The notes under the pieces were generated by a model, which saw only the letters and a list, made by a program, of their open reading frames with translations, ran no database searches and was not told the DNA's origin. DNA of 64,000 nt from Delphinus delphis. Its lineage: Eukaryota; Chordata; Mammalia; Artiodactyla; Delphinidae. Where the stretch lies: positions 118,649,838-118,713,837 of the forward strand of contig NC_082687.1 of NCBI RefSeq assembly GCF_949987515.2, written 5' to 3'. Of this stretch, positions 37,872 to 51,634 are shown one piece after another (position 1 is the first letter of the stretch; each line of letters opens with the position of its first letter). The position numbers were made by a program, and so were the translations under genes.

Positions 37872-38738
37872 TGACTCTGCTCAAATTATATTGGTAAATG
37901 CTAGGTTAAACAAACAATACATGAAATATCTTTATTGCTGGACTTTCCAACCTGTAGTATGCTTATAGGTCATGGAACTCCAAGGGGAAGATGGGACATG
38001 TGATTTCTCCCTGAAATGCTAAATCTCTTCCTCTCCTGGAGCTCTGGTGTCACCTCTTTTCCCCTGGTTCTCCTTCAGCCTCTCTGGCTGCTCCTTCTTG
38101 GTTTCCTTTCGGAGAATCTTCTATTGCTCTGCCTCTTTTTTTCATTCCATGGAGTCTTCGTGAGTGAGCTTTCTAGTCCTGCAGACTAAACTCTCATCGA
38201 TGTTTCTCCTGACACCTTTCCTTGCCCGTACCCTTCTTCCCTGGTGAAGCAGGCACTCCTCCTCTGTGTGTTTATAACACCCTTGGAATACTTCTCTTAC
38301 AGGGCTTCTTATGCTCTAGCTGATCATCTTTTCCCCCAGAATACTTAAGAGCTAACCCTTTTTCTTAACCCTTCCTTGAATATACAGCACATAACTTAAA
38401 AGGGCAACTAAGACTAAATGTATGCTCTTCTAAATCTTAAGAGTTACAATATGAAACATACCACATCTGTCAAAGATTTCTTATTTAATTAGAAGTTCTC
38501 TATGCAACAACTGTTTGAAGTCATTGTTAAGAAAAGTTAAATAGAAACTGTCATAGAGTGCTCTAAGATAAATTCTTTTGTTTTCAAGTTTTAAGACATT
38601 ATGTGAGATAATCAAGAAAGGCCATATGTCATCGTAAGTCTTTGCAACTTAAAACGCAGAGATCTGATTTTATTCCTACTGTTCAGGATAACAGCATTAT
38701 AAATCAGTTAACCAAATATTCCATAAATAATCCCTTCA

Positions 38739-39079
38739 GGGCTTCCCTGGTGGCTCAGTGGTTAAGAACCCACCTGCCAATGCAGGGGACATGGGTTCGA
38801 GCCCTGATCTAGGAAGATCCCACATGCCATGGAGCAACTAAGCCTGTGCACCACAACTACTGAGCCTGTGCTCTAGAGCCCGCGAGCCACAACTACTGAG
38901 CCCACGTGCCAGAACTACTGAAGCCCACGTGCCTAGAGCCTGTGCTCTGCCACTGCAAGAGAAGCCACTGCAATGAGAAGCCCGCGCACTGCAACGAAGA
39001 GCAGTCCCCGCCCGTGCGCAGCAACAAAGACCCAACACAGCTAAAGATAAAAACAAATAAATAAATTTATATATAAAAA
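38739..39079 (+). mobile_element. Cetacean tRNA-derived SINE, longer CHR-type variant
   Basis: The head gggcttccctggtggctcag is followed by internally repeated phrases (ccacaactactgagcc twice, gaactactgaagcccacgtg). The target duplication aaataatcccttca (14 bp) flanks it at 38725-38738 and 39080-39093. This is a structurally different subfamily from the three shorter copies. The reverse frame of 72 codons here is incidental. Confidence 0.9.
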
Positions 39080-39699
39080 AAATAATCCCTTCAAATGAAA
39101 TTCTGCCTGAATTTTACATTACCCATAAGCTCAAATGATAATGAACTCAAAGCCTCACCAATACCTCAGTTAAAATATCATGTTGATCCTAGCTGTGTTA
39201 ATAGTCCCTCAGGGTTGGTTATGTGACAGATGGGGGAAAAAAGGCACTCATGTGATATATGTATTTGTGTTACTTTACCCTACTGGAGCAGAAAAGAGTG
39301 GATCACTTAAAATGCTGAGAACAGCTCTCCTGTCAGGTTTGGAGGGGGGGGATGGGTGGTAGAGTCATTTGATTTTAGGCAGATGTTTTACTCCTTACTC
39401 TAAAGCAGTGGGAAAAAAGGAAGACCAAACGCAGACTCGAAAAAGGTCACTGGAAAAGGCTTTTACTGTTTCTCCAGGGATGGCTTGCCTGGAAGCACCC
39501 CCCTGTCCCTGCCCAAAACTCCCTGGGCAAAGTAGTCAAAAGGGATCAGCAGGCTAAGCAGAGTCCCAGGAACCATGACCATGGAACAGAGACCTCGAAC
39601 ATTTAAGACCAAGGGCACCTGACAGTCAGAGCAGGGCTGGTACTGGCCGGTAATCGGCTATAAACAAAGTACTTAGAAGGGCCTGAAAAAGCCAAAACT

Positions 39700-39985
39700 C
39701 TGAGGCCCTGACCTTTCAGGACTTCTCAACAGCCCTGAGGGTAAATTCTAAATACTTCCATCGAGCATCCAGAGAACTTTCATCATCTGTCCTCTGCTCA
39801 CGCTGGAAGCCTCTTTTTTTTATGACACCCTCTCTATATACCACGATCCATCACATGAAAGGACCTGAAACTCCTAGGCACCTTGTACTAGACAGTCAAC
39901 CATGTTATCCCAGGGACCTAGTACAGTCCTGGCACACAGTAGGCTTAATAAAGAGTTGCAGAATAAATGAATTATCCTGTATCCT
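39700..39985 (+). mobile_element. L2 3' end
   Basis: It ends with cctagtacagtcctggcaca, gtaggcttaataaagagttg and aataaatga, the L2 terminal pattern. The upstream part is diverged. Confidence 0.5.
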
Positions 39986-40914
39986 CGGCTCTAAAAGGGA
40001 CAATCTTTAGATCAACTGGCACAACCTCAAAGCCTTGGCACAGTGATATACTATAGAGAGCGGTAAAGTGATTTCTCATTAATAGTAAAGTACTACAGTT
40101 TACAAGTGATCTACTTCCTTTTCTACAAATGAGATGAATTTTAATGTCATCCCCTAATCATGTGATCATTCGTGTCCATACCAGATGCTGTCTTCAGTGA
40201 GCAAATAAGCAGCAGGGGCTCAGGCTGGAGCCTGAAGCACTGTGCGTAGCCCACACTATGGCCTGAGGTGCACAGCCCACCTGAGCTTCCTCTGCTTCCT
40301 CAGGTGTGTCAGGGCAGATAAAAAGGGTGGGAACGGCTCCATCACAGGACCACAGACCTCCAGCTTCCCTCTTCGGCAGACAGACCTCTCAGAATAAAGT
40401 CTTTAAAGCCAGATGACAAGGACAGTCCAAGAAGGCAGGCAGGGCAAAGTGGGCCCAGTATACACACAAACAAGGTTTGTCAAGCACAGAGCAAAAGGTA
40501 TACAGGGGTCCATTCCTGCCTAGACAGAGAGAACTGGCTTTTACTCACTGTAATGTGAGCAAACGTGGAGATGCACATGTAACAGAAGAAAACCAACACA
40601 ATGAAGGAGGACTGCCGTGAGGCAGGAAAGCGCCACACCAAAGATGCCAGGATATCAGCACCAGGCTTAGCGCCTGCTTCCACCCTTGGGACCCAGTATT
40701 TCCCTCTCCACCACTTTGCACACTTAATTTTATTAATTCCTTAAAATAAGGTTTTCAGCGTTCATCTTTCCTGATGGACACAGACAGGGCCTGTGACACA
40801 GCGGTTTCTGGCACACGATGGGCACATCACAAATATCTGCTGAAGACACTCTTGTCTTCTCGGACCTTCTGAGCATGAGAAGGCATTGCAGATTAAGTAA
40901 GAATTACTCTTATT

Positions 40915-41045
40915 ACGATAAACAGACTTCAAGCTCCACTGAGGGTAGGGACAATGTCTAATCTGTTTATTGCTATAGTCTCAGTTTACAGCATGCTGTA
41001 GTCACTTAGTAAATATTTGTCGAGTAAATGAATGAATGGGTTCAT
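40915..41045 (+). mobile_element. L2 3' end
   Basis: It contains caagctccactgagggtagg, gacaatgtctaatctgttta and agtaaatatttgtcgagtaa, followed by aatgaatg. Confidence 0.65.
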
Positions 41046-41114
41046 ATATATTATTTACCTATATATTTTCTGAGTTAATTTGGTAAATTTAATATAGTTT
41101 ACTATTGCTATAAT

Positions 41115-41250
41115 TTAACTGCATTCATTCAAAAAATTCGATAACCAACTAGGTGTCAGGCACACACAGATGCTAAGGAAAACGAGGTGTAAGATTCCTG
41201 TCCACATGAAAGTGAAGGTCTAGAAAGGAGAAGCGTATAAACAAGTTATA
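41115..41250 (-). mobile_element. L2 3' end, reverse orientation
   Basis: The phrases attcattcaaaaaattcgat and ctaggtgtcaggcacacaca are reverse L2 tails. It lies tail to tail with the element at 40915. Confidence 0.45.
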
Positions 41251-42024
41251 AATTCAATTTGTTAAACTCAAAAACAGAGGTTTGTGTATTTTAAACAGCT
41301 GCAACCAGAAAGTAGCCAAATCAAATAGAAAGTCCTAAACAGGAAATGACGCAAGTAACAGTCTACTCAAGATCATTACCTCTGAACGGAGACCACCCCT
41401 AATCGAGTTTGCCAGACCCCAGCCCCAAAGGCAAGAATTACACACCAAAGGCCCCGAAACACGGATCATTCCTGCTTGTAATACGGATAGATAACCTAGT
41501 TTTAGACTCTTTGGCTGTCCATTTACCTTTCTAAAAAGTATGGAGGAGAACATGTTATAATGGCAATGGGTCTCATCACTTCAGCCATCCCACTGCCACA
41601 CCAATTATAAGGCCTATTAACTGAAAAGAAACCTCTGAATTTAGCTCACTTATACATATTTCAGGGTTACATAAGCAAACTTGCCACCAGACTTTGGATC
41701 TATGAATTAAATAGCCCATAAGTATCATGAGAGCCTTACAGTTCATGTTTCTAGGTCTCTCAAATCCTTTTTCAGAACAGTGTGTGCCCTTCTGAACAAC
41801 TGTATCATCTTTTAAACTGAATTTTAAGAATTATATTTTTCCAATTACAAAACATGGCTCCCATTGCTAAATGATGATATTGGGATACAACAGCTAACCT
41901 CTGCAAGTGCTCATTTTAACACTTTGTCCAGAAATGTCAATGACCTTAAAATATAGAAGCATACTTCACAATTAAAATTGTACTTATTCAGCGTTATGTA
42001 ATATTTAGCCCTCGCCCAGTTATC

Positions 42025-42570
42025 TACTGCTGCATAATAAGCTACCTCAAAACTTAAGTGACCCAAAACAAGCTATTATTTCTTATGGCTTTATGGACTG
42101 ACGGGGGGTATTTTTTTTGTGGGAGTGACTGGGTTTGTGGATTGACTGTTACACAGGCAAAGTTCTCTCTTAGAATCTTTCTTGAAGTTGCGGTCAGTTG
42201 GGTGCAGCTGAAGTCACCTAGGTTTCCAAAATGGCTTACTCACATGGCTGGCAGTTCCTGTCGGCTGTTTGCGGAGCGCCCTTCTGTGGCGTCTCCACGT
42301 GACCTCGGGTCCTCACAGCATGGTGGTTGGTTCCAAGAGACGTAGGCAAAAACTGCAAGGTTTCTTACCACCTAGTCTCAGAAGTCCTAGAATATCACCT
42401 CTGCTGCATTCTATTAGTCAAGCAAGTCATTGTGGCCAACCCAGATTCAAAGGAAGGGAAGTTAGGCTCTACCTGTCGACGTAAAGAGCAGCACATACAT
42501 ATGGGGAGGGAAGAAACTGAGGATAACCGTCTCAGAGGCTACCTTACCACACCATTATTCCAACTGATGC
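42025..42570 (+). mobile_element. LTR-like ancient repeat
   Basis: Ordered phrases shared with a widespread mammalian repeat: ttatctactgctgcataata, cctcaaaacttaagtgaccc, tcctcacagcatggtggttg, tcacctctgctgcattctat and aacccagattcaaaggaagg. I recall it as an ERVL-type LTR but cannot be sure of the family. Confidence 0.5.
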
Positions 42571-43599
42571 ACATTATGCTTTAGATGGATAGTCCCAGCT
42601 TTTTTTTTTCCTTCTAAAAATCAAGTTAGGCACAAAAATACTCAATGAAAATGTAAGCACTATTAAAAAAAACTCTGCAGAAAAATCACACTTGATGCCT
42701 AGGTCCAGTTCAATTCCACACATCAGCGGAACTCTACTCTTATAACCCTAAATACAGTGAAACAGGATTTCATTCCACATAAGACTTTTGTCTATTTTCC
42801 TATAGGATAATGTACCCATCCAATAAATGTGTCAAGCGTATGAGATCCAACTTATTTTAAGTTTTCACCTCTTACTCTCAAAACCTAGCGAAATTCAGGG
42901 AACCACTCCCCAGATCCTAGAATGCCTGGACCCGAAGTCCTACTTTTAGGACCATCATTTGGCATGCCGAAACAGTATTCCTAACCAAGAAGCTGAAAAC
43001 GTTCTTTGCTGGTGATTTTAAGAGAGCTGACTAGCTCAAGAGCAGAGCTGCACAGAGAGTAAGAAGGGGAGGCACTCTGCCAAGGGAGTTGATGGCCATC
43101 AGGAAGAATTTCCACAGAGAAAAAGGGGAAAGAAAGGGCGAAAAGGACGATGTCAGTCCCTGGAAAGAAAGTTATTTTTCAAATGGTCTGATTTTCCCTT
43201 TTACAGAGAAAAGGGAGTTTACTGCGATAGAATAAGCATGTTCCATTTCATGCAGGTATGTCTTCTGAGCCAAAGAAAATACAATGGTATCTTAAAGCCA
43301 TTTATCTTAAACGATTCATTTGCAGGCCATACAAAATCCCCCAAGCCATATGTGGGTTCTAAAACAATAAAAGATTTATTAATTCCAAAACAAAATTAAA
43401 GATGTTTTCAAATAATGGCAATGCGCCAGATCCTCTTGTCCCTACATCACAAAAGCTGATAAAGTTTAGAAAAACAAAAATGTAAAAAATTCAGTTTTCT
43501 CTAAAATTGTAATAAACTTAAAAATTATTGAATTTTTAAAAATCTCTTCCTCTTACCTAGATATAAAAACAGAAATAGCTGAGCATGTTCTTCACATAC

Positions 43600-44260
43600 T
43601 TAGCCTGCCCAAGTGTGAACCGGCAACACCTTCCTCTCCTCCACTTGCTCTCTGTAAATCGACTACCTACCCTTCCTGTCTGTGGGGACTCCCCATCCCC
43701 CAAAGCGCCCCTTCTAGGATCTCAGGTTCAGCGCCCTCCCTACTTTTCACCACCTACGTGTACTACACGCCCAGACTTTGTCAAGACTCTTTCAAAGCTG
43801 TCTCTCATACAAGTTCCCTACTTTCAAATCCCAAGGCTGCCTGGTGTGGGTGCTCTGTCTCGTTCAGCCGCTTCCGGCATGCCTGCGTCGGGGCCCCCGC
43901 CTCCAGTCCTGCCTCAATTCACTCTCAAGGATGACTTCAGAGCAACCTTTCCAAAAGAGAGCCGACGATGTGACCCACCCCTCAAAGTAAGACACACCAC
44001 TCAAAACAAGATATGTTTCCAGGATTCAGACCAACTCCTTGGTCCTAGCCTGTCTCAGCTGCAGTCAGACTTCAATGTGCATCCTCGGACTTGGTCCCAG
44101 GGGACAGGCCACCCTACCTGGGTCTGTACGTACTGCTCTCACTTTGTCCATGTGGTTACATGTGCCAGCATACCCTCCTCCACCATCCTCAGAGCTCAGC
44201 TCAAACGCCACCCTCTCTCTCCAGCATTTCTGGAATCAACTCGCCTACCCGCTACCTGAT
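43600..44260 (+). mobile_element. L2-like relic
   Basis: A pyrimidine-rich stretch with L2-like phrases: gagcaacctttccaaaagag, gatgtgacccacccctcaaa and gctcagctcaaacgccaccc, then ctctctctccagcatttctgg-like wording. An open frame of 224 codons crosses it. I regard the frame as fortuitous because the similarity is to L2 3' non-coding sequence. Confidence 0.5.
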
Positions 44261-45989
44261 TCAGCAGACTTGCTTCTGCATCTGTCACCTACGTTTTTTA
44301 GGCATGCCTCATAATGTGTTCATGAGGATTCCAAGCTGGCTCTCTTCCTTAAAAGACCTCGTTCTGTTCTTAACCAAGGCTACCTTGAGAATTCTATCCC
44401 ATGCTCCTGGAGCTAGGGAGCTCCTTCTTGCCTCTTCTTCCCCTTGACACCCGCTGCTCAATCCCCCTCCTCCAACATCTTCACCCATAAGAAATTAACG
44501 CTCTTCTTTTTCCTTCAACATCAAGCTTACCTTGCTCCCGCATGATTCACCAGCTGGATGCTGTGGTCTGAATTTTTGCAGACTTTACAAGTTGCTACAA
44601 CGCTGTACCACCCCGAAGCCTCCAGAGAAATCCAGAACTGCCTGATGTCCAAGACACCCACTCCAGTCTGGCCTTGGAGACCCAGGGTCTCACCACAAGG
44701 CGTCTAAAGGAAGTGCAATGTGCACACATTTGTAAACCCGGCAAACATCGGAACTGCCTAAGGATCAGGGACAGGAAGCTTCACGAAGGAAAATTAACAA
44801 AATATAAAGTGACATAAGAGACTGGCCATTACTTTTGACCACTGGCAATTAATTCCATTTTAATATGCTTAATAACTAATCTGGTTGTTCCTACAAACAA
44901 GGCTGGAGACTCAGCTGTCATCCTAGAACCCTGAAACCTGTGTAAGCCAACTGGGTGTTTTCACTGGTGTTCCAAAGGCAAGGTTTCTGGAATAACTTTC
45001 TAATTGGTCCAGGTGTTTTCCATGTTGAACATCAAAAGTGATTAAACGAGACATGAAGCTTTCTGTGGTAAAAGGTTACCAAAAACAATTTCTTTGAACT
45101 TAATGTTTACAAAACGGATACTTATGAGCACTTATGTTAACTCACTGACAGCCAGTGTTTTGGCTCAATGTGTCTTAACAATATAAACCTGAGGTCCATG
45201 ATTTTCAGGTGATCTATAGTTCCTAAGTATAATGTACTAAAATGGACTTGAGATATTACACATAAAGAGTTAAGAAATGACATTTATACCTCAGATATAG
45301 TTTAGGGTGGTCAAGAAGACCTTTTAGACAAAAGACAACAGAGATGGGGTGGGGGGCGGTGGTCCTGGAACTATGTCTGGAGCATCTCCAAGCCTAAAAG
45401 TCCCAGGAAAATTAATATGATCACTGAGGCTGTTTTATAAGTCTTGGTTGAAGCCACAGTGTCCAAACTAAGACAACTGTCCAACCCCAGCCTAAAGAGG
45501 CCCTACTCCTTCCCCAAAGCTGTTTCCTTTATCACCCAAGCGAGAAGGTGGATGAGGAGAGAACCTACAGAGAGAGATAAGGAAGTGCTCACAAGGCCAA
45601 CGCCCTCACTGAAGCTCACCAAGCCCACCCGCTACCCCACTCGGGTCTAGTGCTGAGTAACAAGCACCAGCTGACAGGCAAAGGCAAAGACCACTTCTGT
45701 GGCAAAGACATGCAGGGTCTGCTACTGTGGAACTACTGTGGAATCCCCTGGCCCTCCAGGTCTCCCGCTAAGATCATGGAAATGGCAGACAGGGGAGGAG
45801 ATGAAAGCCTACGGTAACTATAGCAACAACATAACCCAAAGCCAGTGTAACTACTTACTGGATTAGCTCAAACTCTCATATTAAGGGCCTGGCAGAAGAA
45901 GAGGTGTGCCCACTTCCAGGCATAAATAGTATTGACCTCAGTCTATACTATTCTTTCACGTGCAATAATAGGCACTCAATCAAACTTCT

Positions 45990-46600
45990 GTGTGACACAC
46001 AAAAAGCAAACCCTCCCCCAACCCGTTACCAAGAGACAGAAGAGAGGACACAACGAGACTGGAAGATGGCCCAGATGGTGGAACCACCTGAGAATTTAAA
46101 TAACTGTAATTAATACTGTCGAAGAATCCAGTGATAAGGTGAACAACGTGCATGAACAAATGGACAACTGCAACACAGACATGGAAGCTATTTTTAAAAA
46201 GCCAAATGGAAATATTAGAAATGAAAAACATGATGATATCAAAGATGAAATCCTTCAATGTGCGGACTGAGCACAGTAGAGGAAAGAATCAGTGAAACTG
46301 AAAACACTCCAAGAGAAATTAGAAATTAGAAACACAAAGATACAAAGAAACAAACAGAACAGAACTACCAAGAGCTATGGGACAATATCAAACATTCCAA
46401 CGTATGTAACTGGCACCTTATTAGAAAAAGAGAAATAGAAAGGGACCAAAGAAATATTTGGGGGAAAAAGCTGAGAAGTTTCCCAAATTTAGTAATAATA
46501 AACCAGAAATATAAACAGGATGAATGAAGAAGGACATATCTAGTACATCATAGTCTAAGTGCTGGAAACCAAAAAAAAAGAGAATATATTGTAGGAAATG
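45990..46600 (+). mobile_element. Old L1 ORF1 region
   Basis: Broken coding traces of L1 ORF1: aagagctatgggacaatatc, gaccaaagaaatatttgggg, gtttcccaaatttagtaata and cacatcatagtc-like tail near 46545. There is no intact frame. Confidence 0.55.
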
Positions 46601-47640
46601 AATAAATTACCTGCCCTTGCCTTGAGTCCTGGCCTCTCCGTGAAAGACTAACGATTGTTTAGCCTTTGAGCAAAATTTAGATTTTAGCAAAAGCATCTCC
46701 CACGCTTGGGGCCCTTGCTGGACCCAATAAATAATTCCCAAAGTGAAGGACTTTGTGTTCCTTCCCTAAGGCGTCTGTGCGGTTTCACAGAATGCAAATC
46801 GGGGCGGGGGGCTGGCGTGGCGTGCAATTTTTGTGTTGTCTCACCAAAACTTCTCAAAGACTCAACCTGCTGAATGATACAGTTGTTGTAATGGAATTAA
46901 AAGCTTTTGATATAAGGACAAAAAAAATGTCTGGAGCTAGAGCTATCTAAATACTAAATGTAAGGTGAATAAAAGATTGAAACTGAAAAGTGTTACAATC
47001 CAAACGTAATGTTATCTTTTGAATTGAGTCTTACAAACCCAAATAATATTGGAAAAATATAAGCTTTCAGAGACTTCCTCTACAATGCTTTTTAAAAAGT
47101 CTCTTTTGGTTCTGATGTTAACTTGACTGCATTAGCTAATAACCTTAACTAGCTTTGGAAAAGTTGCTGATATGCTAAGAACATCTGTAATGCTTAGGAA
47201 ATAGGATTTCAAAATGATGCAGTCTGTATAAATAATGAGTGAAAAAGAAAAATTTAAAAAGGGTTTGAAGCAAAACCCCAAAGGCCTCTTTGTCCCTCTT
47301 TACCCTCTTCCTTTGCTAGTACTCTCTACTAATTGTATGGGATTCTGTCTAAAATCGTGGGGCTTCTAGTCGAGGCCTTCTCTGGTGTTCCCTTAGTCAC
47401 AGGCTGGGATTTGTTTTCTTTTTGTGAAGTCAGTGCCTGAGAGCTGCTAAAAAGATACCACCAGCACCTGGACACCCTGAGGCATTCCGGGATCCTGGAC
47501 TCAAGGCCCAAATATTCAAAGGAACATGAGACTTTTAAATAAATTTTAAATGAACTTCTGGGTTCATTACTGCAGTTTGCTTAGTTTGAAAATATACAGG
47601 AAAGTATATCAGAGTCAGTGGAATGAGAAAATATTTAATT
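46601..47640. other. Intronic DNA, unassigned
   Basis: The part at 46610-46960 has an LTR-like look (cccaataaataattcccaa) but I cannot place it. The remainder shows nothing. Confidence 0.3.
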
Positions 47641-47644
47641 GAAT

Positions 47645-47935
47645 AAAAGGCATTGTCGTGTGTGCACAGTAGGTGAGTGGGTGGTCTCTGAAGCCAGACT
47701 ACCTGGGTTCCAATCTCGACTCTGCTCCTCACTTGCTTGTGCCTCAGTTTCTCATTTTTAAAGAAGAAATCATAATAATACCTACCTCGTAGAGGCTTAA
47801 GTGAATTTTTAAATGCATTAATGAATTGTTGTGAGGCTTACATGAATTAATAAATGTGAACTTCTAGAATACAGTACCTGGCATGTGATTAGTGGCCTTT
47901 GTATTTAACTATTAGTATTATTCTTATTAATAAAC
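47645..47935 (+). mobile_element. MIR SINE
   Basis: A clear forward MIR: gaagccagactacctgggtt, tgcctcagtttctcattttt, taatacctacctcgtagagg, gtacctggcatgtgatta. Confidence 0.75.
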
Positions 47936-49511
47936 TTTATGTTAAAACAAAGTAAAAGCCAAAATAGGTGAATTGGAAATATCATATCACCCTTTCTTGA
48001 GAAAACACAAAAGGTAATTTTTTTCTCTGCAGTAATTTGAACAGCCTCTTCTGAGGTATAATTATAGAGTACCAGATTTTGGTTAACCTCATGAGTTTTG
48101 ATAAGAGAAACCAGGGCTGCTTTGCCTGTTGGTTGATATCTTCAAAACACATTACTGGCACTACTGTGACAACTGCACACACATAAAACAACCTCCTAAA
48201 CTCAACTAGCTTAAACCTCTTTAATAGGGCTCGCTGTGAAATAAGTATTTTGAGTATGTACATTCAAGTCATGTTGTGAACAGTAACATTTGTCTAATCC
48301 TTCATGGTCTATGAAGGAATTTTATATTTAGCCATTACTCCAGTTCCTAATATCCATATACTATAAATATGACATTTTATGTCATATGAGAAGCTCAATG
48401 TGGACTTGCTCTAATGAGCACAGAAGCCTCCTCTCTCCTCTACCACAAAGAGGAGTATTTTCTTAACAGGACCTCAGAGGTTATCTTTTACGGCCTACAG
48501 AACTGAAGTGGAAAGCTAGCATATTATTACACTGGAAAGGTATTATTATTATGTGTTTTCGCTCAAGTTTCATTTTACAGCTCAGGTAAAAAGCGAAATC
48601 CAGGAGAAGCCTAAATTAGAATTGCTCTTAAGGGGATCAGGCATGTCTCTTAAAATTTGAAAAAAATATGGCATTTACATACAGACCATAAGGACTTTTA
48701 AAAGACCAAGCTGAACAGAGCTGTGTGAAAGGTAATGCGGTGAAAAGAGGGGACAGAGCAAAATCAAGAAGAGCTGTTTAAAAACAACATCAAATTTTCA
48801 AGTGGAAAGTTCATGTAAAGTATCTAATTGTGTCCTAAACTGAACAGTGAGCTAAGCAATGTAGCTGCATGGAAGGTGAGCCGCTCATTTATTTTTATAG
48901 CATGTGAGGCAGATGCTTGAGTCTGAAAAAGCCATAAGTAACAGAACGACAAGAGTCCAGTGAGAGGTGCTGACAGCAGAGGCACAAAGGGCATCCTCGG
49001 AAAAAAAGAATGAAAGACAGCACCGGGCACGCCCTGTAGCGCAAGAAGCTGTCCTTCCTTGTTTGCCACCTCCCGTGATAATTCAAATTATTTTCAACGT
49101 CTTTCTTGCAAATATACTTGCTCATATGCATTAATTAATGGTCACATGCTGACAGGCGCACCTCTGTTCAAGAAGTGCTGGCATCTGCATTACTGGCAAA
49201 CACTCTGCAGACAGCACCCTTATATTTTTCAGTATGAAAATGCTACAGTCTATTTACTTGGCAGTGTGTCCTTTATAACTCCTGTTACTCCTAAAAACTG
49301 GTTCACAATTCAAAGAATGGGGATGCTTTGGGAGTTTCAATTTCTGTTTCTTTCATTGTTGTGTCTAAAAAAATTATTCCCAAATGTTCATCATAAATAT
49401 AAACGTATGATTTTGGATATACCACCTTTTCTTTTCTCAGGTAAAGTTAAACCTTTTTAAAATAAGTATGGATTGTATAATACATATTAAGGAGAGAGAA
49501 TATAATCTTAC
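47936..49511. other. Intronic DNA upstream of the PRDM5 donor
   Basis: No repeat family or exon recognised. Short frames on both strands have no known motif. Confidence 0.4.
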
Positions 49512-49597
49512 CCTGGTGTGAGTACGAATGTGCATCTTCAGCCCGTCATTTTTACTGAATCCTTTTTCACAGTAAGGGCATTGATAGGGACGCTCAC
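49512..49597 (-). CDS. PRDM5: PRDM5, third-from-last coding exon
   Basis: This is an 86-base exon read on the minus strand from 49597, after a TTGTAG acceptor, to the donor GTAAGA after 49512. It begins with the last two bases of a glycine codon (so the upstream exon ends in phase 1, as HTG) and then encodes 28 residues. They start [18 protein letters not shown] and end MHIRTHTR. One complete C2H2 finger is present (C-X2-C-X12-H-X3-H). The terminal TR joins EKP of the next exon, so the linker is TREKP. The upstream exon is not in the window. Confidence 0.87.
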
Positions 49598-50672
49598 CTA
49601 CAAGATAAAGGAAAGCTTCCCGTCAGGAAAATCGAAAGCAGCAAAGCAGGCACATACCGTCACTCCTCCCGCACCAGATCCTGCCCACCACAACCTCTCC
49701 TGCACTGCCAAGAAAAGGCTCAGGCACGGCAGGGCCAACACCTGGGGCAGTTCAGGGTGGCAGACGAGGCTTTCCCTCCTGCGGAGAGGCTGCGAGCCCA
49801 GAGCAATTCCAGCACTCAGAAACAAGCAACATTCAGGCTCACTGCATTTTCCTTTTAATATTTGAGCCCAAATTAAATCTAATTTTAAGAACCTGTTAAA
49901 AAGATTTCCTATCAGTCAATTTGTTCTGTCACTATACTGCACGTTACAGGGATCACTGTTTCACTGATACTTTGTTTTTTAAAAAAGATTTCAGAGGCTA
50001 AACGCTCTTTGGTGGGGCTAATGGCAGACTCCCAGAGGGCTCATGCCAAGGAGTATGTCCCAGAACTTCTGCTGCCAGTGTCCTTGTCCCTGCAGTGAGC
50101 CACAGCCATCCCCTGCCTCTGCAGGAGGCCTACCAACACTAGCAGATCACCACGGAGCCCCGAGAAGAGTTCCCTGTGCTATACACCATGTGGCCGACAG
50201 GGTCTTGGTGCTCCAGCCGGGTGTCAGGCCTGAGCCTCTGAGGTGGAAGAGCCGAGTTCAGGACACTGGTCCACCAGAGACCTCCCAGATCCACGTAATA
50301 TAAAATGGTGAAAACTCTCCCAGAGATCTCCATCTCCATGCTAACAGCCAGCTCCACTCAACGACCAGCAAGCTACAGTACTGGATACCCTATGCCAAAC
50401 AACTAGCAAGACAAGAATACAACACCACCCATTAGCAGAGAGGCTGCCTAAAATCATAATAAGGTCACAGACACCCCAAAACACATCGCCGGATGTGGTT
50501 CTGCCCACCAGAAAGACAAGATCCAGCCTCATCCTCCAGAACACAGGCATTGGTCCCCTCCACCAGGAAGCCTACACAACCTACTAAACCAACCCTAGCC
50601 ACTGGGGACAGACATCAAAAACAATGGGAACTACGAACCTGCAGCCTGTGAAAAGGAGACCCCAAACACAGT

Positions 50673-51092
50673 ATGTTAAGCAAAATTAGAAGACAGAGAA
50701 ACACACAGCAGATGAAGGAGCAAGGTAAAAACCCACCAGACCAAACAAATGAAGAGGAAATAGGAAGTCTACCTGAAAAAGAATTCAGAGTAATGATACT
50801 AAAGATGATCCGAAATCTTGGAAACAGAATGGAGAAAATACAAGAAACGTTTAACAAGGACCTAGAAGAACTAAAGAGCAAACAAACAAAGATGAACAAC
50901 ACAATAAATGAAATTAAAAACTCTCTTGAAGGAATCAATAGCAGAATGACTGAGGCAGAAGAATGGATAAGTGACCTGGAAGATAAAATAGTGAAAATAA
51001 CTATCGCAGAGCAGAATAAAGAAAAAAGAATGAAAATAACTGAGGACAGTCTCAGAGACCTCTGGGACAACATTAAATGCACCAACATTTGA
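50673..51092 (+). pseudogene. L1 ORF1 (RNA-binding coiled-coil protein), truncated
   Basis: ORF1 makes the L1 RNA chaperone. An open stretch of 139 codons begins MLSKIRRQRN, with a second possible start at MKEQGKNPPD. It has a long charged heptad-rich region (about residues 50-110; for example MEKIQETFNKDLEELK) expected of the coiled coil. It stops at WDNIKCTNI followed by TGA, where an arginine codon CGA would be expected, a CpG decay signature. Downstream remnants of the C-terminal domain, out of frame after an A run near 51120, continue to about 51560. Confidence 0.8.
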
Positions 51093-51634
51093 ATTATAAG
51101 GGTCCCAGAAGAAGAGGAAAAAAAAAAGGAACTGAGAAAATATTTGAAGAAATTATAGTTGAAAACTTCGCTATTATGGGAAATGAAATAGTCAATCAAG
51201 TCTAGGAAGCGTAGAGAGTCCCATACAGGATAAATCCAAAGAGAAACACGCCAAGACATACACTAATCAAACGATCAAAAATTAAATACAAAGAAAAAAT
51301 ATTACAAGCAGCAAGGGAAAAGAAACAAATAATATACAAGGGAATCCCCATTAGGTTAGAGCTGATCTTTGAGGAAAAACTCTGCAAGTCAGGAGGAAGT
51401 GGTAGGACATATTTAAAGTGATGAAAGGAGAAAACCTGCAACTAACATTACTCTACCCAGCAAGGATCTCATTCAGATCCGATGGAGAAATTAAAACCAT
51501 TACAGACAAGCAAAAGCAATGAGAATTCAGCACCACCAAACCAGCTTTACACCAAATGCTAAAGGAACTACGCTAAGTGGGAAACACAAGAGAAGGAAAA
51601 GACCTACAATAACAAACCCAAAACAATTAAGAAA

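Noticed and set aside
43585..44259. 224-codon open frame on the plus strand
   Set aside because: It is proline, serine and leucine rich, has no known domain, runs antisense to PRDM5, and overlaps L2-like non-coding sequence. C-rich repeats often lack stops by composition.
50615..51259. 214-codon open frame on the minus strand
   Set aside because: It is the antisense of L1 ORF1. The A-rich coding strand gives long Phe/Ser/Leu-rich frames on the other strand.
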